Source: Methanomicrobiales archaeon (GTDB lineage: Archaea > Halobacteriota > Methanomicrobia > Methanomicrobiales > JACTUA01). From it: 64,000 nucleotides of DNA. The stretch spans positions 62,001 through 126,000 of the forward strand of contig JACTUA010000003.1 of assembly GCA_015660865.1 (NCBI GenBank), read 5' to 3'. This document shows, piece after piece, positions 8,494 to 16,296 of the stretch (positions within the stretch are counted from its first letter, which is position 1; every line of letters starts with the position of its first letter). Below the pieces are notes generated by a model. It was given only the letters and a program-made list of their open reading frames with translations. It did no database searches and had not been told where the DNA came from. Both the position numbers and the translations under genes were made by a program.

Positions 8494-9137
8494 ACTTTAA
8501 CGACGTGAAATAGGTTTCTCCTGAAGAATTTGTGTATATTTTTATAGTACACTTCCAATTCAGGTTGATACAAAATTATCGCACTATGAATCTCTTTTAT
8601 AAAAGTCTCCAGGAACTCCCTTCTTTTTTCAATGTCTGCGTTCTGATACCCCGGGTATTTCTTTTCTGGATAACAATTAAATTCTCTCTCAATATTCTGG
8701 GTTGCATTGCTGATAAATTCACAATCCAGATAATAGAGCATTAAATTTTCCTCATAGTCCTTGATATAATGATAATAGCCTCGCTGAATGAAATTTTTCA
8801 AGGCATTGCTCGAGAGATAGCGATAATAGTCAGGCGGGTTTGTATCAATTTTCTGAACAAATGTCCAGATCGAAATGATTTTTCCGAGACCTACCCAATG
8901 ATGGATATCCTCCTGTTTTCGTTCAAAAATTTCCCGTGTCCGTGAAAACTGGAGATTCAGTTCTTCTTCCTGTATTTTTTTATAATTGATTTCAATTTCA
9001 TTGCATAGATTGACAAAAAATCTTCTGAAATGAAGAAAATCATAGAGAAGAACTACGAAAAGAGAGGTTAATATCCCGATAAATGCGGGTATGATCAGCA
9101 GGGTCACAAGTGAATCATTTAACGGGAACCCAATCAA
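8451..9137 (-). CDS. Membrane-anchored hypothetical protein
   Basis: The product is 228 aa. One clear N-terminal membrane segment (about residues 10-32) is followed by a long helical, charged cytoplasmic region with many aromatic residues. No family was recognised. The start is TTG at 9137, supported by GGAGGATGA just upstream on the coding strand. Codon use is AT-rich compared with the reductase gene that follows at 9661. It may belong to the same acquired material as the genes at 2.8-4.5 kb, but this is inference. Confidence 0.6.
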   Translation of the reverse strand: MIGFPLNDSLVTLLIIPAFIGILTSLFVVLLYDFLHFRRFFVNLCNEIEINYKKIQEEELNLQFSRTREIFERKQEDIHHWVGLGKIISIWTFVQKIDTNPPDYYRYLSSNALKNFIQRGYYHYIKDYEENLMLYYLDCEFISNATQNIEREFNCYPEKKYPGYQNADIEKRREFLETFIKEIHSAIILYQPELEVYYKNIHKFFRRNLFHVVKVYILEDFKNLAIIA

Positions 9138-9297
9138 ATCTCATCCTCCAGATCATTCTGAGGCACAGATCTTAAAATGATTTCCGCGGCACTTTGAAAA
9201 TAAAAAGGACGCAAATAATTACCCCGCCCCTCGGTGCTCAGGAATTGAAAGTTCTGGTACTTTATACACCTCGTGAACGACGTGCAGGCAAAAAATA

Positions 9298-9606
9298 TCA
9301 GAACGGGATGAATATCGATATGATCATCACGAGGATCCCGAAGACCGTGAGGAAGACCCCGACCTGCATGAACGGGTTCTTGATCTTCATGATGGCCTCG
9401 ATGATATTGTTCAGGTCAGCGAGGGGTATCGGGGATGTGGTGATCCCTTCCTTCTTTGACAGGCTCTTTACGACCTCTTCGGCGAGCCTCTTCGCCCGCT
9501 CTTCAGCGTTCTTCATCCTGTCGTATACGCTGTAGAGGCAGAGGACGACTCCGACGACGATCATGACAACCGAGATGCCGAACCCCACAAGCTGGCCTGC
9601 GACCAT
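9298..9606 (-). CDS. Small membrane protein with two TM segments
   Basis: The product is about 102 aa. A first membrane segment at about 5-25 is followed by a charged helix (roughly 30-50, likely coiled coil), then a second membrane segment at about 80-100. The ATG at 9606 is chosen because GGGGGA lies six bases upstream; ATG at 9612 and TTG at 9627 are in frame but too close to or upstream of that site. No family was recognised. It sits just downstream of the disulfide reductase on the same strand and could be co-transcribed. Confidence 0.6.
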   Translation of the reverse strand: MVAGQLVGFGISVVMIVVGVVLCLYSVYDRMKNAEERAKRLAEEVVKSLSKKEGITTSPIPLADLNNIIEAIMKIKNPFMQVGVFLTVFGILVMIISIFIPF

Positions 9607-9660
9607 GTCCATTCCCCCTTGTTTCAACCTATGAAGGGGCTGGTATTTGATTCTGACGAA

Positions 9661-11025
9661 TCAGCTCCGGAACGCCCTCGCACAGTCCTGGATCGCCCCG
9701 GCCATGGTCGGGAAGACATGGAAGGTGTCGACGAGGTCCTGGACGGTGAGGCCGAATTTCACGGCAAGAACCCCCTCCTCGATCATCTCGGCAGCGATGG
9801 GGGCGCAGATATGCACCCCGAGCACCTTTCCGCTCCCTTCGGCGACGATCTTGACGAGGCCCCGTGTATCCCCGCCGATAAGCGCCCGGGAGACCCCCTC
9901 GAGCGAGACCGACCTGCATCTCACGGCGATGCCCGAAGCCTTCGCCTGCCCCTCGGTGATGCCTACGGACGCCACCTGCGGCGTGGTGAAGATCGCGTGA
10001 GGGAGAGATGATCGATCGATCTTCCTCCCCTTCCCGGTCATGGCGTTCTCGGCTGCGATCGATCCCCCGACCCCGGCCCACGGTTCGAGCATCGGCTCGC
10101 CGGTCACATCCCCCGCTGCCCAGATGTTCGGGACCGAGGTCTGCATGGTCTCGTCAACGGTGATCGCACCTTTTTTATCAACAGCCACCCCGCAGGCAGG
10201 GAGGTCCAGTTCCCGGGTGTTCGGGGTGCGGCCGGTAGCAAAGAGGATCCGGGCGCCGGTGAACTTCTCCCCAACACCCTTCACCCGGGTGGAGACCCCG
10301 ATCTCATTGCCTTCCATCCTCACCCTCACAAGCTCTGCACCGGTCCGGATGTCTATCCCCTCCGCCTTCAGGGCATCTTCCATGGCTGTCGATATCTCCG
10401 GTTCCTCCTCGGGGATAATCCGCGGGCTCCGCTGGAGGAGGGTGACCTTCGACCCGAAGTGGGCAAAGATCTGCGCGAACTCGAGTCCCAGGGCCCGTCC
10501 CCCGATGATGACGATGGACTCGGGAACGTCCTCAAGCTCGAGGGCCTCGATGCTTGTCAGGAAGGGGACCGATGAGACCCCCTCCACGTCCGGCACGGAC
10601 GGCGAGGAGCCCGTGGCGATGATGAACCTGCGGGCCTCCATCCTCCGCCCGGACACCTCTATCTCGTGGGGGGAGACGAACTTCGCAACGCCCTCGACGA
10701 GCTCCATCCCGAGCTCCCCGAAGATGCGGCGGGCTTTCCGCTCCCGCAGGCGCAGGATCAGGTCCCGCTTCTCCTTGATCAGCTCCTTCGGGTCGAGCCT
10801 CGTCCCCACCTCCAACCCTTGATGCCCGAAGTTCCGGTAATAGTTGAGGTCCCCGACAGCGAGGAGGAACTTGCTCGGGATGCATCCGTTGTTCATGCAC
10901 GTTCCCCAGAGAGGGCCCCGCTCCACCAACGCGATGCGCGTTGCCCCGAGGCGGTGTGCCCGGGTTGCCGCGGATGTCCCCGCGGCCCCGGTTCCGATGA
11001 TGATCAGGTCATAAACGGGTGGCAT
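9661..11025 (-). CDS. FAD-dependent pyridine nucleotide-disulfide oxidoreductase (dihydrolipoamide dehydrogenase/MerA-like)
   Basis: The product is about 454 aa. It has an N-terminal FAD site GTGAAGTSAA and a redox pair in GTCMNNGCIPSK (Cys-x4-Cys). A second dinucleotide site IIGGRALGLEFA lies near 175, an ATGRTP motif and GDV follow, and a dimerisation domain ends the protein. In dihydrolipoamide dehydrogenase the C-terminus has HxxPTxxE, whose His-Glu pair relays protons. Here it reads HVFPTMAG, so His is kept but Glu is lost. The substrate is therefore uncertain. ATG at 11025 has AGGGTGGGGA directly upstream; GTG at 11034 is an alternative. It overlaps the upstream small gene. Confidence 0.85.
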   Translation of the reverse strand: MPPVYDLIIIGTGAAGTSAATRAHRLGATRIALVERGPLWGTCMNNGCIPSKFLLAVGDLNYYRNFGHQGLEVGTRLDPKELIKEKRDLILRLRERKARRIFGELGMELVEGVAKFVSPHEIEVSGRRMEARRFIIATGSSPSVPDVEGVSSVPFLTSIEALELEDVPESIVIIGGRALGLEFAQIFAHFGSKVTLLQRSPRIIPEEEPEISTAMEDALKAEGIDIRTGAELVRVRMEGNEIGVSTRVKGVGEKFTGARILFATGRTPNTRELDLPACGVAVDKKGAITVDETMQTSVPNIWAAGDVTGEPMLEPWAGVGGSIAAENAMTGKGRKIDRSSLPHAIFTTPQVASVGITEGQAKASGIAVRCRSVSLEGVSRALIGGDTRGLVKIVAEGSGKVLGVHICAPIAAEMIEEGVLAVKFGLTVQDLVDTFHVFPTMAGAIQDCARAFRS

Positions 11026-11305
11026 CTTCCCCACCCTGGGTGAAAAGGGGGCTCAGGTGTCCGCCGGGAAGTAAGCCCTTCCTTGCCTCCTCGATCCAGG
11101 TCTTCATCGTCCGGTAATGACCCTCGCAGAGGAAGTTTTCGCCCCGTGCATCCTCCCAGGCGATGGGCTCGGGACAGCCGCGGAATATGCACCGGCCTCC
11201 CTTTGGAGAGGTGATCCTCCGGTAGCGGTCGATGTCAGGGACAAAGGAGATCACGGTGTATCGCTCGATGAGGGCTTTCAGGTGCTCAAGGGGGTTCTCT
11301 GGCAT
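11009..11305 (-). CDS. Hypothetical protein with possible zinc site
   Basis: The product is 98 aa and was not recognised as a named family. A central CIFRGC and a later CEGHYRTMKTW place three Cys and one His as a plausible zinc knuckle. The rest is helical and charged. Its 3' end overlaps the start of the disulfide reductase, suggesting co-translation and perhaps a shared role in thiol or metal chemistry; that link is inference. Confidence 0.65.
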   Translation of the reverse strand: MPENPLEHLKALIERYTVISFVPDIDRYRRITSPKGGRCIFRGCPEPIAWEDARGENFLCEGHYRTMKTWIEEARKGLLPGGHLSPLFTQGGEDATRL

Positions 11306-11327
11306 ACGGTATAATTCCCATGCAAAT

Positions 11328-12000
11328 TCAGTACCCGAGGGATTCGTCGATGAGGATCAGGGTCACCCGGCCTTCCACCTTCTCGTTTGCGAGGATGACG
11401 CACTTCCCGATCTGGCTCGGGATACCATAGGCCTTCCTTGCGCGGGCATCTTCCAGGGGATATGCATACTCCCGGATCCGGCGGAGCGCATCCTCGAGGG
11501 TGGGAACGATCTTGTTGATGCCGCATACGAGGATCAGGTGCCCCGCGCCGAACGGCCAGGCGCCGACACGGCTCCCGCTCATATCGCAGGCGACGATCTC
11601 CCCTGTCCGGGAGATCGCGTTCGCACCCGAGATGAAGTAGTCGGCCGTGACCGACTTCCGGCGGAGCTCTGCTCTCTTCCTCTCGTCATTCTCGGCGGTG
11701 ATCCGGTCATGGAGATCCGTCCACCCGGTCTTCCCCGATGAGAGAAGGGTCTCGTACCCGATCTCGATGAGGGTCGTGGAGGACCCGTTCATCACCTCGG
11801 CGCCCCGGGGGATGAGGCGCCCGAGGGTATCAAGGGCCTCCTGGCGGTCCTTCGCGCGGATGACCCGGAATCCCCCTCTTCCCGATGGCGGCAGCAGTCT
11901 CTGCCACCTCCTCCTCCGCAGGGATGCGGTTCCACCGTGATGCGTCCACCCGGACCTCGGGGAGGAGGTTCGTCGCGCTGTACTGTGTCAGTCCTGCCAT
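11328..12000 (-). pseudogene. LUD-domain (lactate utilisation, DUF162-like) protein, frameshifted
   Basis: Two frames together spell one LUD-domain protein of about 223 aa. The first runs from ATG at 12000 (MAGLTQYSATNLLPEV...) to a run of five C (11872-11876 on the plus strand). The second continues in another frame through EVMNGSSTTLIEIGYETLL to ILIDESLGY. Removing one base of the run restores KRGFRVIRAKD and a continuous protein. The conserved NGSSTTLxEIG motif marks the family. A TATA-like sequence lies near 12032-12040. It may be a true pseudogene, a sequencing or assembly error in the homopolymer, or a slippery site. Confidence 0.8.
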
Positions 12001-12126
12001 GGAGAACCACCGATAGTATCTTCCATCGATCTCCTATAAAAACGGGAGGGCTCCTCCGGGGGTGGTGAGACCCACACCTTCATCATCTTTCAGACGCTAT
12101 ATCTGCGGAAGAGGTAAAGGCGATAC

Positions 12127-12276
12127 ATGCTCTCAGAAAGGCAAAAGCAGTCCTATCACAAGGTTTACCACAAGACATGCCCGGTCTGCGGGGCCGAGTT
12201 CGATACCTTCAACCCGAAGGTCCGCTACAACTCCCATATCTGCAAGCGCAGGGCGAACAAGGGCAAGCAGCTCTGA
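12127..12276 (+). CDS. Small C2HC zinc-finger protein, 49 aa
   Basis: A 49-codon gene with ATG at 12127 is preceded by GAGGTAAAG and by a TATA-like GCTATATCT near 12097-12105. The peptide has CPVCG near residue 18 and HICKRR near residue 38, giving a Cys-Cys-His-Cys zinc finger, and it is strongly basic (Lys/Arg-rich at both ends). Such tiny basic zinc fingers are common in archaea and may bind nucleic acid. The exact role is unknown. Confidence 0.65.
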   Translation: MLSERQKQSYHKVYHKTCPVCGAEFDTFNPKVRYNSHICKRRANKGKQL

Positions 12277-12412
12277 AGCGGGGGAGCCCGGGCGGGATCG
12301 GCCCGGGTGGATCTTCAGGCTGCCCTGTGAGGCATCCTCCATAGCCGGGTACCACCCTGATCTCTGATCTCAACCTTTTTCTGGAATGATGCCCTGATAG
12401 TGGATACCAGGG

Positions 12413-12826
12413 GTGATCCCGATACCAGAGACCGAGCCGGGCTGCCCCTTCTGCAGCCCTGCCGAAGGGGATATTGTTCTCAGGAATGGCCTGGCCTATG
12501 CACGGATGGACCGGTTCCCCGTGAGCAGGGGGCACGTGCTCGTGATGCCCTTCCGCCACTACCAGTCCTTCTTTGACTCAACGCCCGAGGAGCGGTCGGC
12601 ACTCCTGGACCTGATCGTCCTGGTGAGGAGCCACATCGATGAACGGTACCATCCTGACGGGTACAACATCGGGGTGAATGTCGGGAGGTACGCAGGACAG
12701 GCGGTCATGCACCTCCACTTTCATATCATCCCACGGTACAGGGGGGACGCGAAGGGCCACCACGGCGGATTGCGGTGGGTCATCCCGAGGGGACCGCCCC
12801 CTGCCGGGAAGAACTGGTTCGGGTGA
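12413..12826 (+). CDS. HIT family nucleotide hydrolase/transferase
   Basis: The product is 137 aa. CPFC near residue 11 matches the N-terminal zinc-binding pair of many HIT proteins. The catalytic histidine triad is HLHFHIIPR near residues 103-111. HIT proteins hydrolyse or transfer nucleoside monophosphates from substrates such as Ap4A or AMP-lysine. The start is GTG at 12413; the next in-frame Met would cut off the CPFC motif. A GC-rich inverted repeat and a T5 run lie upstream (12280-12372). Confidence 0.85.
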   Translation: MIPIPETEPGCPFCSPAEGDIVLRNGLAYARMDRFPVSRGHVLVMPFRHYQSFFDSTPEERSALLDLIVLVRSHIDERYHPDGYNIGVNVGRYAGQAVMHLHFHIIPRYRGDAKGHHGGLRWVIPRGPPPAGKNWFG

Positions 12827-12865
12827 CTACTCAGGATCGGTTTTCTCCGGATGAGGAATGAGGGG

Positions 12866-12873
12866 TTTTATAG
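12866..12873 (+). promoter_or_regulatory. TATA box for the candidate structured RNA
   Basis: TTTTATAG stands in an AT-rich patch between GC-rich sequences. Its centre is about 25 bp before 12894, almost exactly where the closing helix of the folded element begins. No downstream protein start on this strand would be served by it. Confidence 0.45.
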
Positions 12874-12891
12874 ATTCGTTATTGTTGTCGT

Positions 12892-13072
12892 GGTGCTCTT
12901 GGGGGGCTACCGCCCCCCAGCGCGGCCATCCCCCGCCGTGTACCGGGACCTCGTGACGGGAGGTTTTCACGAGATCCGGAAAAGGCAACCTGCCTTCCCG
13001 ACAGGGCCTATCCCCACGCGGGGGACGCCGCAGCGGCGGGGGCGAGCCGCAGGCAAGTCCCCCAGGAGCGTC
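12892..13072 (+). ncRNA. Candidate structured non-coding RNA, no known family
   Basis: In the gap between two convergent genes, the ends pair over 17 bp: 12892-12908 with 13056-13072, including four G-U pairs. Inside are a 5-bp helix (12922-12926 with 13046-13050), a 3x3 internal loop and a 9-bp helix (12930-12938 with 13034-13042). Four hairpins follow: 12943-12979 (two stacked helices), 12982-12996, 12997-13006 and 13011-13025. A local hairpin (12901-12918, GGGGGGC/GCCCCCC) would compete with the outer helix. The TATA box at 12866 fits a start at about 12894. The motifs I know for RNase P RNA and SRP RNA are not seen. It could instead be a palindromic repeat element. Confidence 0.5.
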
Positions 13073-13110
13073 TGATAATAGCCGGATCCCCGTCGATGTC
13101 CTTTGGATTC

Positions 13111-13779
13111 TTACCCTCCCTTCCCCGGAACCTCGTACGCCTCCCCCGGGGAGAGGATGACCACCTTCAGGTCGGTCGTGCGCTCGATGGCATGCTTGAA
13201 CGCGAGCGGGTCCTGGAGGATGGCGGGCCAGGTGCTGTAATGCATGGGGATGACAGTCTTCGCCCCGATGAAGTTCGCCGCCATCATCGCCTCCCGTGGC
13301 CCCATGGTGAACCGGCCGCCTATGGGGAGCAGGACAACATCCGGCCGGTAGAGCTCCCCGATGAGCTTCATGTCCGAGAAGAGTGCGGTATCACCTGCAT
13401 GGTAGACGCGCACCCCATCCATGCCGACGACGAAGCCGCAGGCGCACCCTCCGTAGTAGCCCGGGCCTTCCAGGCCAAGCCCCGAGGAGTGGACCGCGGG
13501 GGTCATGGTGAACTCCACCCCGTCAACTTCGATGGTCCCCCCGAGGTTCATGGTCTCCACGGTGAGCCCCTTTGTCCTCAGGTATTTCCCGATCTCGGTG
13601 ATGGCGATGGTCTTCCTCGCGAGCCGGACCACCTCTCCGAGGTGATCGTCATGCCCGTGGGTGACCGCGACGAGGTCGGGTTCACGGGCGATGGGACCTT
13701 CGGGGACATAGGGATCGATGATCACCGATCTCTTCCCTTCGAGAAGGAAGCAGGCATGGCCGAGCCAGGTGAGTCGCAT
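13111..13779 (-). CDS. Metal-dependent hydrolase, UPF0173, MBL fold
   Basis: The product is 222 aa with metallo-beta-lactamase motifs THGHDDHLG near residue 40, an AVHSSG His near 94, HAGDT near 128 and a final PMHYSTW. This pattern is the UPF0173/UlaG-like group of MBL hydrolases. The substrate is unknown. The ATG at 13779 gives MRLTWLGHACF, the usual family N-terminus; the longer frame to 13893 is rejected because it would add an atypical Pro/Ser-rich leader. Confidence 0.88.
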   Translation of the reverse strand: MRLTWLGHACFLLEGKRSVIIDPYVPEGPIAREPDLVAVTHGHDDHLGEVVRLARKTIAITEIGKYLRTKGLTVETMNLGGTIEVDGVEFTMTPAVHSSGLGLEGPGYYGGCACGFVVGMDGVRVYHAGDTALFSDMKLIGELYRPDVVLLPIGGRFTMGPREAMMAANFIGAKTVIPMHYSTWPAILQDPLAFKHAIERTTDLKVVILSPGEAYEVPGKGG

Positions 13780-13828
13780 ACAAGAGAATCGGGGCGATGG
13801 ATAAAAAGGTGTGGGAGGCCGGGCGGGA

Positions 13829-14437
13829 TCAGGTGACGTCGATGAGCTCGGCCTCGGTGATATCGATGGCCTCGGTGAGCCCGTCCTGGGCAAGCCCCTT
13901 CGTCATCTGCTCGGAGAGGTCGCGGTCCTCCATCACATCGGAGATGCGCTGGAGGTAGGGGTCCAGGATGGGGTCATCCACCTCTTCGAGGACATGGCGG
14001 TATTCCCGGAGGGTGGACGGGGAGATGCCCAGCTCCTCGCTCACGTCCTTCATGGTCTTCCCGGACTCGATGAGCTCCTCCAGCTTCTCGCGGTCGAAGG
14101 GCATCTTGAAGTCGAGGTCACGGAAGAGCTTCATCCTGACCCGGGCCCGGGCCACGGTCTTCGAGAGTTTCTCGTCCCCCAGGGACCGTGCGATCTCGGT
14201 ATCGTTCTTGTTATCATGGAATGCCATGACGAGCCGGGCGAGCTGCCTCGGGGTGAGCTTGGTCTTGAAGTATCCCTTGTCGAGGATCTCCCGCATGATG
14301 AGGGCGATCTCCCGCTCGATGGCATCGCGGTCCCGGAGGGATCCATGGATCTTCTTCATCGGCTCCACGATCTTCGTCTTGTTGGTGATGGTTGCAAAAA
14401 GTTCGAGAAGCTGCTTCTTGCGTTTATCTTCATCCAT
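13829..14437 (-). CDS. Helix-turn-helix protein, archaeal hypothetical
   Basis: The product is 202 aa and all helical in character. Two HTH-like stretches are visible: DTEIARSLGDEKLSKTVARAR near 80-100 and MKDVSEELGISPSTLREYRHVL near 128-150. The C-terminus is acidic. The layout suggests a DNA-binding regulator, though no named family is certain. It is divergent from glyS, with about 130 bp between the two starts containing the glyS promoter, so it could act on that region; this is inference. Confidence 0.65.
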   Translation of the reverse strand: MDEDKRKKQLLELFATITNKTKIVEPMKKIHGSLRDRDAIEREIALIMREILDKGYFKTKLTPRQLARLVMAFHDNKNDTEIARSLGDEKLSKTVARARVRMKLFRDLDFKMPFDREKLEELIESGKTMKDVSEELGISPSTLREYRHVLEEVDDPILDPYLQRISDVMEDRDLSEQMTKGLAQDGLTEAIDITEAELIDVT

Positions 14438-14521
14438 GTGAGGTTCCTGCTGAATATCGCACTACACTCTCTGCCATCGTATTTAAGAATTTCCTTTATC
14501 GCATACGTAGGAAAAGTATGG

Positions 14522-14530
14522 TTTTATAAT
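14522..14530 (+). promoter_or_regulatory. TATA box for glyS-hef
   Basis: TTTTATAAT lies 36-44 bp before the TTG start of glyS, with AAGGAGTG (14553-14560) as the ribosome site between them. Confidence 0.6.
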
Positions 14531-14565
14531 TTGTGGTCAATGTATAGGAGAGAAGGAGTGCCACC

Positions 14566-16296
14566 TTGGCAGAACCGAATGATATCTACGAGAAGGTGAT
14601 GGAGCTTGCAAAGAGGAGGGGCTTCATCTGGCCCTCGGCAGAGATCTACGGCGGCGTGGCAGGCTTCATCGACTACGGGCCACTGGGCGCCCAGATGAAG
14701 AGGAGGATCGAGGATATCTGGCGCGGTTTCTACGTCATCCGCGAGGGCTTCTACGAGATCGAGTGCCCGACGATCGGGGTCGAGCCGATCTATGTCGCAT
14801 CGGGGCATGTGAAGGGCTTCTCGGACAAGATGTGCCAGTGCCCCCACTGCGAGGAGTACCTCCGGGCCGACCATGTCGCGGCAGCCAACGGGTGCGGGAA
14901 TGCTGCCACCCTGCCTGCGGAAGCACTCGCCGGTGCCCTGAAGGGCGCCCCCTGCACGGCCTGCGGTGAGGAGCTGGGGGATGTCAGGGTCTTTGAGTTC
15001 AACCTGATGTTCAACACCCAGATCGGCCCCGGCTCCCAGCGGAAGGGCTACCTGCGCCCCGAGACGGCCCAGGGGATCTTCACCGACTTCCCCCGGCTCC
15101 TCCGGTTCTACCGCGACAAGCTCCCCTTCGGTGCGGTCCAGATAGGGAAGTCCTACAGGAACGAGATCTCCCCGAGGCAGGGGATGATCCGGCTCCGCGA
15201 GTTCACCCAGGCCGAGGCAGAGATCTTTGTCCACCCCGAGGGAAAGAAGCACCCCAGGTTCAGCCTCTATGCCGGGTACCGCGTCCCGCTCCTGGGGTGC
15301 AGCGGGCAGGAGGGGAAGGGGGAGCCGGTCGAGCTCACGATGAGGGATGCCGTGGCGGGTGGGCTCGTCGCGAACGAGTACGTGGCCTACTACATCGCCC
15401 TCACGCACGATATCCTGGTGACCGTCGGCGTCGACCCTGCCAGGCTCAGGTTCAGGCAGCACCTCACGACCGAGCGGGCCCACTACGCCGCCGACTGCTG
15501 GGACGCGGAGATACTCTCGAAGAGGTTCGGGTGGGTTGAGCTCGTCGGGATCGCCGATCGCACCGATTATGATCTGCGCGCCCATGCGAGCGTGAGCGGG
15601 GTTGCCCTCACCGCCTACCTCCCGCTCGAGATCCCCAGGATGGAGAAGCGGAAGCGGATCATCCCGGACATGAAAGCCCTGGGCCCGAAGTACCGGGGCC
15701 AGGCAAAGGAGGTCGCCGACGCCCTCATGAAAGCGGATCCCGGCCCCGAGGGGGCCGAGGTCGAGGTGGGCGGCGGGAAGGTCTTCATCCCTGCTTCCCT
15801 GTACCAAGTGCGGGAGGAGGAGGTGGAGGTCCGGGGCGAGGAAGTGATGCCCCATGTCATCGAGCCCTCGTATGGGATCGACCGGATGTGCTACGCGGTT
15901 CTCGAGCACTCGTACGATGAGGAGATGGTGGAGGGCGAGGTGCGCAGGGTACTCCACCTCCCGGCCGCCATAGCACCTGTCCAGGTTGGGGTCTTCCCCC
16001 TGGTCAGCCGCGACGGCCTCGATACGGTGGCGACGGAGATCGCCGCCCTCCTCACGGCAGGAGGGATCTTCGCCGAGTTCGATGAGAGCGGCGCCATCGG
16101 CCGGAGGTACCGGCGGCAGGACGAGATCGGGACCCCCTATGCCATCACCATCGATTACCAGACCATGGAGGACGGGACGGTCACCATCCGCGAGAGGGAC
16201 AGCATGGCCCAGGTGAGGGTGAAGAAGGAGGGCCTCGGGGATATCGTCCGGGGCCTCATCGCCGGGAACATCTCCTTTGTATCCCTGGGTCCATGA
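14566..16296 (+). CDS. glyS: Glycyl-tRNA synthetase (archaeal/eukaryotic alpha2 type)
   Basis: The product is 576 aa, class II. Visible are GFIWPSAEIYGGVAGFIDYGP at the N-terminus, a zinc-binding insert with CQCPHC and CTACG, motif 2 around YRNEISPRQG followed by REFTQAE, motif 3 in PSYGIDRM, and a C-terminal anticodon-binding domain (PVQVGVFPLV ... GRRYRRQDEIGTPYAITID). It charges tRNA-Gly in the cytosol. The start is TTG at 14566, five bases after AAGGAGTG. The gene overlaps hef by ATGA, so the two are translationally coupled. Confidence 0.96.
   Translation: MAEPNDIYEKVMELAKRRGFIWPSAEIYGGVAGFIDYGPLGAQMKRRIEDIWRGFYVIREGFYEIECPTIGVEPIYVASGHVKGFSDKMCQCPHCEEYLRADHVAAANGCGNAATLPAEALAGALKGAPCTACGEELGDVRVFEFNLMFNTQIGPGSQRKGYLRPETAQGIFTDFPRLLRFYRDKLPFGAVQIGKSYRNEISPRQGMIRLREFTQAEAEIFVHPEGKKHPRFSLYAGYRVPLLGCSGQEGKGEPVELTMRDAVAGGLVANEYVAYYIALTHDILVTVGVDPARLRFRQHLTTERAHYAADCWDAEILSKRFGWVELVGIADRTDYDLRAHASVSGVALTAYLPLEIPRMEKRKRIIPDMKALGPKYRGQAKEVADALMKADPGPEGAEVEVGGGKVFIPASLYQVREEEVEVRGEEVMPHVIEPSYGIDRMCYAVLEHSYDEEMVEGEVRRVLHLPAAIAPVQVGVFPLVSRDGLDTVATEIAALLTAGGIFAEFDESGAIGRRYRRQDEIGTPYAITIDYQTMEDGTVTIRERDSMAQVRVKKEGLGDIVRGLIAGNISFVSLGP

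Noticed and set aside
12892-13072. Reading the folded element as RNase P RNA or SRP RNA
   Set aside because: The conserved cores of both, as I know them, are missing and the element is too short.
12851-13075. Plus-strand ORF of 74 codons over the folded element
   Set aside because: It is an accident of GC-rich palindromes: the peptide is Pro/Arg/Gly-rich and the bases are constrained by pairing instead.
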